Shown here piece after piece: positions 1 through 4,941 of a stretch of DNA of 5,123 nt. The stretch is from Nitrospirae bacterium RBG_16_43_11 (GTDB lineage Bacteria; Nitrospirota; 9FT-COMBO-42-15; HDB-SIOI813): the NCBI GenBank assembly GCA_001805165.1, contig MHEI01000046.1:1-5123 (forward strand). Direction: 5' to 3'. Below the pieces are notes generated by a model. It was not told the origin of the DNA. It ran no database searches and saw only the letters and a list, made by a program, of their open reading frames with translations. Position numbers and translations under genes: made by a program. Position 1 is the stretch's first letter. Each line of letters opens with the position of its first letter.

Positions 1-10
1 TAAATTAAAT

Positions 11-31
11 TCCGCACTCCGCATTCCGCAC
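11..31. repeat. Short tandem heptamer repeat, three TCCGCAY copies
   Basis: Three consecutive 7-nt units, TCCGCAC (11-17), TCCGCAT (18-24) and TCCGCAC (25-31), lie directly against the rplT stop codon at 32-34. They occupy nearly all of the visible 31 nt downstream of rplT. No hairpin plus T-run terminator is visible in this short stretch. The array may continue beyond the left edge only after the AT-rich 1-10 segment, which is not itself a copy. Function is unknown; low-copy intergenic heptamer repeats are common in bacterial genomes. Confidence 0.6.
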
Positions 32-385
32 TTATATTGCTTCTCTTACTGTCTGGGCTATCCTGGCAAACCCTGCCGGGTCATTAACTGCAATGTCTGC
101 AAGCACCTTCCTGTCTAAATTGATACCTGCTGTCTTGAGACCGCTGATAAACTTGCTGTAAGAAAGTCCGTGTACTCGTATTGCTGCGTTAATCCTGACG
201 ATCCAGAGACTTCTGAAACTTCTTTTCTTCTGCCTCCTGTCCCGGTAGGCATAACCAAGGGCCTTATCAACTGCCTCTGTAGCAGTCCTGAACAGCCGGT
301 GTCTGCCGCCCCAGTATCCTTTTGCCGCTTTCATCACCTTCTTGCGGCGTTGTCTTGTTTTTGGTCCACCTTTTGCGCGTGGCAT
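32..385 (-). CDS. rplT: 50S ribosomal protein L20
   Basis: L20 is a primary 23S rRNA-binding protein needed early in 50S subunit assembly. The 117-residue product has the usual family length. It opens with the typical MPRAKGG and a very basic N-terminal tail, then shows the family-typical KGYWGGRHRLFRTA, YAYRDRRQKKR.FR.LWI.RINAA and the C-terminal globular part with GLSYSKFI.GLK.AGI.LDRKVLADIA. The start ATG (383-385) is preceded by a strong Shine-Dalgarno, AAAGGAGGT, with GGAGG at 396-400 and 10 nt before the ATG. It is the last visible gene of the thrS-infC-rpmI-rplT cluster. The gap from rpmI (386-446) is AT-rich and holds only the Shine-Dalgarno. In Gammaproteobacteria and Firmicutes L20 represses its own operon by binding mRNA; no such operator is evident here. 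Identification is secure. Confidence 0.98.
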   Translation of the reverse strand: MPRAKGGPKTRQRRKKVMKAAKGYWGGRHRLFRTATEAVDKALGYAYRDRRQKKRSFRSLWIVRINAAIRVHGLSYSKFISGLKTAGINLDRKVLADIAVNDPAGFARIAQTVREAI

Positions 386-446
386 TGTTGTTTAACCTCC
401 TTTAATAATTAAAAGTTCAAAAAATCGGCTTCATTTTAAATTTTGT

Positions 447-650
447 TTATCCATAAGGTATAAGCTTTTTCACATTCTTCTCATTACTCGCATGAACTAA
501 TGCAGCCCGCTTCAATGCCCTCTTTCTGCTTGAGCTTTTCTTGGTCAGCAGATGATTTCCTGAAGCCCTGCTTCTTTTTACCTTGCCGGTTCCTGTCAGT
601 TTAAAGCGCTTTGATGCGCCCTTGTGTGTTTTGAGCTTAGTTTTAGCCAT
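447..650 (-). CDS. rpmI: 50S ribosomal protein L35
   Basis: L35 is a small basic protein of the 50S subunit. The 67-residue product begins MAKTKLKTHKGASKRFKLTGTG, the conserved start of the family (K.KTHKGA.KRFK.TGTGK), and continues with KRSRA...HLLTKKSSSRKR and a short C-terminus ending NVKKLIPYG. The frame is open for 20 more codons upstream to an ATG at 708-710, but homology and the GGGAGGG Shine-Dalgarno (about 654-660) fix the start at ATG 648-650. It overlaps the 3' end of infC by 8 nt (ATGGCTAA contains both the rpmI start and the infC stop), so translational coupling to infC is likely. rplT follows after 61 nt. Confidence 0.98.
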   Translation of the reverse strand: MAKTKLKTHKGASKRFKLTGTGKVKRSRASGNHLLTKKSSSRKRALKRAALVHASNEKNVKKLIPYG

Positions 651-1221
651 TTTCCCTCCCTTCTGCAGTTGTTCCGGCTTCTGTACCTGCCCCCTTTGTT
701 TTTTGTGCATCTGATTTGGGAGAGATTATCATTATCATGCTGTTTCCCTCCATCTTGGCAGGTACTTCCACCACTCCTATATCTTTTACTCCTTCTGCAA
801 ATATATCCATTATACCCTTTGCAGTCGCCCTATATGCCATCTCTCTTCCCCTGAAAGTCAGTGTAATCTTTGCCTTATTCTTATCTTCCAGGAATCTCCT
901 GACATTGCGAATTTTTACTTCGATGTCATGTTTGTCGGTATAAGGTCTCACCTTGACCTCTTTAAGCTGCATACTCCGTTGATGCTGTCTTGCACCGTGG
1001 TGCTTCTTTGCCAGCTCATATTTATATTTGCCAAAGTCCATGATGCGGCAGACAGGAGGTTTCGCCGTAGGAGCAACCTCTACCAGGTCAAGGCCAAATT
1101 CTCCGGCCTTTTGAATCGCCTGATATGTTTGCAATATCCCAAGCTGTTCACCCTCCGGACCGATAACACGAACTTCTTTAACTCTTATTTCTCTGTTAAC
1201 TCTTATCCTTGGCTCAGCGAT
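643..1221 (-). CDS. infC: Translation initiation factor IF-3, non-canonical AUC start
   Basis: IF-3 binds the 30S subunit, blocks premature 50S joining and proofreads the start codon and initiator tRNA. Translating back from the stop at 643-645, the frame is open to a TAG just before an ATC codon at 1219-1221. Starting there gives 192 residues. Residues 2-30 read AEPRIRVNREIRVKEVRVIG and onward through EGEQLGIL, the conserved IF-3 N-domain strand. The signature MDFGKYKYELAK is at about 61-72 and the C-domain runs to ISPK at about 169. A 23-residue low-complexity tail (SDAQKTKGAG...ENG) then extends beyond the usual length of about 180. There is no ATG, GTG or TTG in the homologous N-terminus. 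The first one is TTG 1132-1134, which would delete about 29 conserved residues. A strong Shine-Dalgarno sits 9 nt before the ATC. E. coli infC uses AUU, so a rare start codon is expected family behaviour and implies autoregulation by IF-3. Confidence 0.93.
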   Translation of the reverse strand: MAEPRIRVNREIRVKEVRVIGPEGEQLGILQTYQAIQKAGEFGLDLVEVAPTAKPPVCRIMDFGKYKYELAKKHHGARQHQRSMQLKEVKVRPYTDKHDIEVKIRNVRRFLEDKNKAKITLTFRGREMAYRATAKGIMDIFAEGVKDIGVVEVPAKMEGNSMIMIISPKSDAQKTKGAGTEAGTTAEGRENG

Positions 1222-1226
1222 TTTCT

Positions 1227-1237
1227 ATCACCCCCTC
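1227..1237 (-). promoter_or_regulatory. infC Shine-Dalgarno that decides the AUC start
   Basis: On the minus strand this reads GAGGGGGTGAT, matching 8 of 9 bases of the ideal GGAGGTGAT. The G-run core is separated by 9 nt (TGATAGAAA) from the ATC at 1219-1221. An in-frame TAG lies in that spacer, so translation cannot start further upstream. This spacing makes ATC the only sensible start for a full-length IF-3. The site is also immediately next to the base of the 1240-1366 palindrome, so folding of that element could affect ribosome access. Confidence 0.85.
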
Positions 1238-1239
1238 TT

Positions 1240-1366
1240 AGTTGACGCTGAAAAACGCCCATCTGCGGCGTCAGGACTTAAAATTTGAGCTTCAACGTAC
1301 AACACAGTACGCCTCAGCTCAAATTTCAAGTCCTTCCTTGCACCTGGGCATTTTTGAGCGTCAACT
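1240..1366. repeat. 127-bp imperfect palindrome between thrS and infC (MITE- or REP-like candidate)
   Basis: Three nested pairs of complementary segments make one long hairpin. The outer arms are 1240-1261 and 1345-1366 (AGTTGACGCTGAAAAACG... against ...TTTTTGAGCGTCAACT, two mismatches). The middle arms are 1273-1291 and 1316-1334 (AGGACTTAAAATTTGAGCT against AGCTCAAATTTCAAGTCCT, one mismatch). The inner stem is CGTAC 1296-1300 and GTACG 1307-1311 around an AACACA loop. It contains no convincing gene and fills almost the whole thrS-infC gap. A CTTA flanks it at 1237-1240 and 1368-1371, which could be a short target duplication but could also be chance. The T-run lies inside an arm, not after the stem, so it is not a standard intrinsic terminator. 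A dispersed non-autonomous palindromic element is the best guess; an RNA regulatory structure of the operon is the alternative. Confidence 0.85.
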
Positions 1367-1372
1367 GCTTAA

Positions 1373-3229
1373 TTATCGTTTAAGGCTAATCTCCTGTGTT
1401 ACTTTGTTAACTGCTTCTTCAAGAGGCAATGCCCCTATGTCGCCTTCTTTACGCATTCTTACGGCAACATTGCGGGATTCTGCCTCCCTGCCGCCTATTA
1501 TAAACATATACGGGATTTTTTCCAACTGTGCCTCACGTATCTTATGTCCGATCTTCTCATTTCTATTATCTGTTTCCACACGGACACCTGCGCTGTCTAA
1601 ATTATGCCTTACTTCCTCTGCGTATTCGTTCTGCTTATCTGTTATTGGAAGGACCTTAACCTGTACAGGTGACAGCCATAATGGGAATGCACCCGCATAA
1701 TGCTCTATCAGTATACCAAAGAACCTCTCCAGAGACCCCATAAGCGCCCTGTGTATCATGATCGGCTGATGCTGCCGGCCGTCTTCTCCAACATAAGACA
1801 GGGAGAATTTTTCAGGGAGGTTAAAATCAACCTGGATTGTGGTACATTGCCAGGCACGATCCAATACATCCTTTATCTTGATGTCTATCTTAGGGCCATA
1901 GAAAACTCCTTCACCCGGGTCTATCTGATAAGGGAGACCTTTTATTTCAAGGGCATTCCGTAGTGCATCCGTAGCCTTTTCCCAGTTATCAACTGTTCCC
2001 ACATATTTCTCCGGTCTTGTAGATAGATATATGTCATATCTGTCAAATCCGTATGTGGTAAGTAACTCAACAGTAAAGTCCAGTATGGAAGTTATCTCAT
2101 CCTGAATCTGATCAGGCCGGCAGAATATATGAGCATCATCCTGAGTAAAGCCTCTGACCCTCAAAAGACCGTGTAATACCCCTGACCTTTCATAACGGTA
2201 TACAGTACCAAGTTCAGCCCACCTTATCGGAAGGTCCCGGTAACTGTTCAATTTGGATTTATAAATCATTATGTGGAAAGGGCAGTTCATAGGTTTTAAC
2301 TGGAAGTCCTGTCCTTCAACCTCCATGGGTTTATACATATTAGCCTGATAAAACTCCGTGTGACCGCTTGTTTTCCAGAGATCAAGTTTGGCAATATGAG
2401 GAGAATAGAGTAGTTTGTACCCGTGCCTGAGGTGTTCCTCTCTCCAGAAGTCCTCAATAGTCTTTCGTATTATAGCCCCTTTAGGATGCCATAATATGAG
2501 GCCGGCCCCGATGTCGTCATGGATGCTGAATAGATCCAGTTCTTTTCCGAGCTTCCGGTGGTCCCTCTTTTTTATTTCCTCTAATTTGTCAAGATAATTG
2601 TCAAGTTCTGTTTGTGTGGGGAATGCTGTCCCATATATTCGTTGCAGCATCCTGTTATTTTCATCTCCCCGCCAGTAAGCGCCTGCAGTATTAAGGAGCT
2701 TAAATGACCTTATTCTGCCGGTAGATGGAATATGAGGCCCCCTGCATAAATCCAGGAAATCTCCCTGCTTATAGCAGGATACGGTCTTATCCGGTATCTC
2801 GCTGATTATTTCAACCTTGTAATTCTCACCCATTTTGTCAAAGAGCTTTATGGCCTCTTCCTTAGGCATCTCCATACGTTCAATAGCCATATTCTTTCCT
2901 GCCAGCTCTTTCATCCTCTTTTCTATTCTGATGAGGTCATCAGCCGTAAATGTTTTTTCACAGTCAAAGTCGTAATAAAACCCGTCCTCTATGGCCGGGC
3001 CTATGGTTACCCTGACTTCCGGATAGAGCTCTTTTACTGCCTGAGCCATAAGGTGGCTTGTGCTGTGCCTGAGAACTTCCAGGCCCTCGGGAGACGAGAT
3101 ATTAATCCACTCTATTTCTGTGCCTTCTGTTACAGGAGTGTTTAAATCTGCAGGCTGGCCGTTAATTTTAGCAGCAATTATCTCAGGGTCTTCCTTGCCT
3201 TTAGCTTTTAAAATTTCTATAAGTGTCAT
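1373..3229 (-). CDS. thrS: Threonyl-tRNA synthetase
   Basis: This cytoplasmic class II synthetase charges tRNA-Thr and removes mischarged serine. With the start used here it has 618 residues. A TGS-like domain lies at about 1-47. The editing domain carries the HSTSH motif (H55, H59) and CRGPH (C162, H166). The catalytic core carries the zinc ligands C316 (NCPFH), H367 (DDAHIF) and H493 (MIHR), motif 2 TVYRYE with R345, and motif 3 SLERF with R502. The anticodon-binding domain runs from about 520. All editing and zinc residues are present, so the enzyme should be fully active. The start is uncertain. The frame opens at TTG 3277 (634 aa), with ATGs at 3250 and 3229; none has a clear Shine-Dalgarno. 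ATG 3229 is preferred because a TTGACA-17-TAACAT promoter covers 3249-3277. Against this, TTG 3277 would restore an LTLP resembling the first TGS strand. It is first in the thrS-infC-rpmI-rplT cluster and divergent from a surA-like gene. Confidence 0.97.
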   Translation of the reverse strand: MTLIEILKAKGKEDPEIIAAKINGQPADLNTPVTEGTEIEWINISSPEGLEVLRHSTSHLMAQAVKELYPEVRVTIGPAIEDGFYYDFDCEKTFTADDLIRIEKRMKELAGKNMAIERMEMPKEEAIKLFDKMGENYKVEIISEIPDKTVSCYKQGDFLDLCRGPHIPSTGRIRSFKLLNTAGAYWRGDENNRMLQRIYGTAFPTQTELDNYLDKLEEIKKRDHRKLGKELDLFSIHDDIGAGLILWHPKGAIIRKTIEDFWREEHLRHGYKLLYSPHIAKLDLWKTSGHTEFYQANMYKPMEVEGQDFQLKPMNCPFHIMIYKSKLNSYRDLPIRWAELGTVYRYERSGVLHGLLRVRGFTQDDAHIFCRPDQIQDEITSILDFTVELLTTYGFDRYDIYLSTRPEKYVGTVDNWEKATDALRNALEIKGLPYQIDPGEGVFYGPKIDIKIKDVLDRAWQCTTIQVDFNLPEKFSLSYVGEDGRQHQPIMIHRALMGSLERFFGILIEHYAGAFPLWLSPVQVKVLPITDKQNEYAEEVRHNLDSAGVRVETDNRNEKIGHKIREAQLEKIPYMFIIGGREAESRNVAVRMRKEGDIGALPLEEAVNKVTQEISLKR

Positions 3230-3248
3230 GACTTTACAAAGATTGGAC

Positions 3249-3277
3249 ATGTTAACATCTATGGCTGGTAGTGTCAA
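3249..3277 (-). promoter_or_regulatory. Probable sigma70-type promoter of thrS
   Basis: The minus strand has a perfect -35 TTGACA (3272-3277), a 17-bp spacer and a -10 TAACAT (3249-3254, 4 of 6 matches). Transcription would start near 3242, only about 13 nt before the ATG at 3229. That leaves no room for a long regulatory leader or for a tRNA-Thr-mimicking operator like that of E. coli thrS. The same hexamers with the same spacing occur upstream of the tRNA-Ala gene. The caveat is that this segment also lies inside the longest possible thrS reading frame. Confidence 0.65.
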
Positions 3278-3295
3278 GCCATATAGAAATCGTTC

Positions 3296-3324
3296 TTGAT
3301 TGTTACTGTAACACTTCTTATAAT
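3296..3324 (+). promoter_or_regulatory. Strong sigma70-type promoter of the surA-like gene, probably leaderless
   Basis: The -35 is TTGATT (3296-3301), the spacer is 17 bp (3302-3318) and the -10 is a perfect TATAAT (3319-3324). Six bases (GCCTCT) separate the -10 from the ATG at 3331, so the expected transcription start falls on or within a base of the start codon. No Shine-Dalgarno precedes that ATG, consistent with a leaderless mRNA. Confidence 0.75.
3301..3313. promoter_or_regulatory. 13-bp perfect palindrome inside the surA-like promoter, operator candidate
   Basis: TGTTACTGTAACA is a perfect inverted repeat with 6-bp arms around a single central base. It overlaps the last base of the -35 and fills the upstream part of the spacer, so a bound dimeric repressor would block RNA polymerase. 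The binding protein is unknown. A 13-bp palindrome can arise by chance, but the placement is typical of an operator. Confidence 0.45.
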
Positions 3325-3330
3325 GCCTCT

Positions 3331-3945
3331 ATGTTATTGCTGAGATTGTCTGTAAGTTTTTTGCTGATATGTGTTCTATTGTCCAGCGGTATGGCGGTGC
3401 AGACAGATGCACTCCTTATTGATAAGATAGCTGCAGTCGTGGATGGTGAGGTAATTACCTACAAGGATGTGCAAGTTGCAGCAATCCTCAAACTGTCTGG
3501 AGGGGATGAGAAGGAAGTGCTTCAGACCCTGATTGACAGGATACTCTTACTGAGAGAGGCGGAGAAATTCAAAATAACGGAGAACGGCGAAGATAGCCGG
3601 AGGATTCAAAAGATGCTTGATGACCTGAAATCGTCATTAACCGAAGAGAGGTTCTATAACGTCTTAAGAGAACAAAACCTCACAGAGTCAGAAGTTATTA
3701 AGATGATAAAGGATAAAGTCAGGGCTGAAAAGTTTATAGACTTCAGGATAAACTTCTTTGTGGTTATATCAAATGACAGTATTAACGCATTCTATGTAGA
3801 ACACAGCGAAGAGTTCGGGGAGAAACCCTTATCAGAGGTTTATGAACATATAAAGACGCAATTATTCAGTATGGAATCTGAGAAACGACTGGAAGAATAC
3901 TTAAAGGGACTGAGGAAGCGGGTGAAGATATTGGTTAATTTATAG
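3331..3945 (+). CDS. Exported SurA-like N-terminal-domain protein lacking a parvulin domain
   Basis: The 204-residue product probably acts in the periplasm as a chaperone-like factor. Residues 1-27 form a signal peptide: MLLLR, a hydrophobic core LSVSFLLICVLLSSG, and likely cleavage near A22 or A27. Residues 29-150 resemble the SurA N-terminal chaperone domain. They show DKIAAVVDGEVITYKDV followed by helices with LIDRILLLREAEKF and LREQNLTESEVIKMIKDKVRAEKFI. VVISNDSINAFYVEHSEEF (144-162) is where a SurA protein would lead into its first parvulin domain. Here it passes within a few residues to the closing helix LSEVYEHIKTQL...LEEYLKGLRKRVKI. No peptidyl-prolyl isomerase domain is present, so catalysis is not expected. 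An in-frame ATG at 3271 exists, but ATG 3331 is chosen because it starts the signal peptide and follows a TATAAT by 6 nt. The gene is divergent from thrS and its stop is 11 nt from the convergent tRNA-Ala gene. Specific clients are unknown. Confidence 0.85.
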   Translation: MLLLRLSVSFLLICVLLSSGMAVQTDALLIDKIAAVVDGEVITYKDVQVAAILKLSGGDEKEVLQTLIDRILLLREAEKFKITENGEDSRRIQKMLDDLKSSLTEERFYNVLREQNLTESEVIKMIKDKVRAEKFIDFRINFFVVISNDSINAFYVEHSEEFGEKPLSEVYEHIKTQLFSMESEKRLEEYLKGLRKRVKILVNL

Positions 3946-3956
3946 TGTTGTATTCC

Positions 3957-4032
<76 letters not shown>

Positions 4033-4056
4033 GTAATATTTTTCCTTACTCCGGCA

Positions 4057-4085
4057 ATGTTACATTTATGCTTATTTGTTGTCAA
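4057..4085 (-). promoter_or_regulatory. Probable promoter of tRNA-Ala
   Basis: The minus strand has -35 TTGACA (4080-4085), a 17-bp spacer and -10 TAACAT (4057-4062). The start would be near 4050, giving a 5' leader of about 18 nt before the mature tRNA end at 4032. The sequence just after the -10 is GC-rich (TGCCGG), as often found at stringently controlled stable-RNA promoters. The -35 lies in the left arm of a perfect inverted repeat shared with the fabI side. Confidence 0.7.
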
Positions 4086-4116
4086 GTATCAGATAGGTTT
4101 CCTAACTTGACAACAA
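4076..4116. repeat. Perfect 12-bp inverted repeat carrying both divergent -35 boxes
   Basis: TTGTTGTCAAGT (4076-4087) and ACTTGACAACAA (4105-4116) are exact reverse complements around a 17-bp spacer. Each arm contains a TTGACA reading outward, one toward tRNA-Ala and one toward fabI. The identity extends to TTGACAACAA beyond each hexamer, so it is more than two independent -35 matches. It may be a regulator site controlling both promoters or simply a mirrored promoter pair. Confidence 0.75.
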
Positions 4117-4136
4117 CGGTGTAAAAGGGTTAGTTT
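4107..4136 (+). promoter_or_regulatory. Possible fabI promoter
   Basis: The -35 TTGACA (4107-4112) is perfect. The -10 is weak: TTAGTT (4130-4135) at a 17-bp spacing or TAGTTT (4131-4136) at 18 bp. A start near 4142 would leave a leader of about 20-25 nt containing the GGAGG Shine-Dalgarno. The weak -10 suggests either a need for an activator or that the true element is slightly different. Confidence 0.5.
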
Positions 4137-4164
4137 ATCCGAGTCAGAAATGGAGGAAATTATA

Positions 4165-4935
4165 ATGGGGCTTCTTTCCGGTAAAAAGGGTATCATATTC
4201 GGTGTTGCGAATGAGCGAAGCATTGCATGGGCTATTGCAGAGGCGCTTCACAGGGAAGGGGCAGAGCTTGCCTTTACATTTGCAGGTGAGGTGCTTGAAA
4301 AGCGCGTAAGGCCGCTGGCACAGGGGGTTGGTTCCAAAATCATAGAGCCTTGTGACGTAACGCGGGATAGTGATATAGAGAATGTATTTAATAAGGTCAG
4401 GGAAACATTCGGGGGGCTTGATATAGTTGTCCACTCGATAGCCTTTGCAAACAGGGATGAGTTAAAAGGTGAGTATCTTAATACGTCAAGAGAGGGTTTC
4501 AGGATTGCCATGGATGTAAGTGTGTATTCTCTCGCGGCTATTGTGAGACATGCCGCACCATTAATGGAAGGCCGTGCCGGAAGTATAATAACACTCTCCT
4601 ATTATGGGTCAGAAAAGGTGGTGCCAAATTACAATGTAATGGGTGTTGCCAAGGCAGCGCTTGAGGCAAGCGTCCGTTATCTTGCAGTTGACCTTGGTCC
4701 CAAAGGGATAAGGGTGAACACCATTTCTCCAGGTCCGATAAAAACCCTGGCTGCTTCAGGCATCGGAGGATTCCGGGAGATGCTTCAGCATGTAGCAGAG
4801 AAGTCCCCTTTAAAAAGGAATGTAACGGCTGAAGAGGTGGGCAAGACAGCCCTGTATCTATGCAGTGACCTTGGCAGTGGAGTGACCGGTGAGGTAATTT
4901 ATGTAGATGGGGGATATAACATAGTAGGTATGTAA
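4165..4935 (+). CDS. fabI: Enoyl-[acyl-carrier-protein] reductase [NADH], FabI type
   Basis: FabI catalyses the last step of each fatty acid elongation cycle, reducing trans-2-enoyl-ACP with NADH in the cytoplasm. The 256-residue product is of normal length. The N-terminal Rossmann segment reads KKGIIFGVANERSIAWAIAEAL (7-28), typical of FabI rather than of FabG-like reductases. D64-V65 binds the adenine, and HSIAFANRDEL (90-100) follows the fourth strand. The active site matches the E. coli numbering exactly: Y146, Y156 and K163 in SYYGSEKVVPNYNVMGVAKAALE. The substrate-loop region PGPIKTLAASGI (189-200) and the C-terminal GEVIYVDGGYNIVGM are intact. The start is ATG 4165, behind GGAGG (4152-4156) with an 8-nt gap; the in-frame ATG at 4150 overlaps that Shine-Dalgarno and is rejected. 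It is divergent from tRNA-Ala across a shared inverted repeat and convergent, 6 nt apart, with a zinc-ribbon gene. As the FabI type it should belong to the triclosan-sensitive class, although sensitivity is not proven by sequence. Confidence 0.97.
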   Translation: MGLLSGKKGIIFGVANERSIAWAIAEALHREGAELAFTFAGEVLEKRVRPLAQGVGSKIIEPCDVTRDSDIENVFNKVRETFGGLDIVVHSIAFANRDELKGEYLNTSREGFRIAMDVSVYSLAAIVRHAAPLMEGRAGSIITLSYYGSEKVVPNYNVMGVAKAALEASVRYLAVDLGPKGIRVNTISPGPIKTLAASGIGGFREMLQHVAEKSPLKRNVTAEEVGKTALYLCSDLGSGVTGEVIYVDGGYNIVGM

Positions 4936-4941
4936 AGGGCT

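Noticed and set aside
447..710. Longer 87-residue L35 starting at 708-710
   Set aside because: The extra 20 residues lie within infC in another frame and are not L35-like. MAKTKLKTHKG with GGGAGGG upstream is the true start.
1240..1366. Intrinsic terminator of thrS
   Set aside because: The hairpin is far longer than usual, and the only T-runs are within the arms rather than after the stem. Termination is possible but not supported.
1222..1372. T-box, L20-type leader or tRNA-Thr mimic upstream of infC
   Set aside because: No T-box consensus or tRNA-like domain can be recognised. The near-perfect self-complementarity is better explained as a palindromic repeat.
1242..1700. 152-codon plus-strand open frame over the palindrome and the thrS 3' end
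   Set aside because: It is antisense to thrS and its first part is palindrome sequence. It has no ribosome-binding site or recognisable protein features.
3060..3299. Small plus-strand frame opposite the thrS 5' end
   Set aside because: It is antisense to thrS coding sequence, lacks a ribosome-binding site and ends inside the promoter region.
3271..3330. 20-residue N-terminal extension of the surA-like protein from ATG 3271
   Set aside because: It would place hydrophilic residues before the signal peptide and would lie upstream of the strong promoter and TATAAT.
4144..4434. 96-codon minus-strand frame starting inside fabI
   Set aside because: It is a shadow of fabI with no Shine-Dalgarno and no coherent domain.
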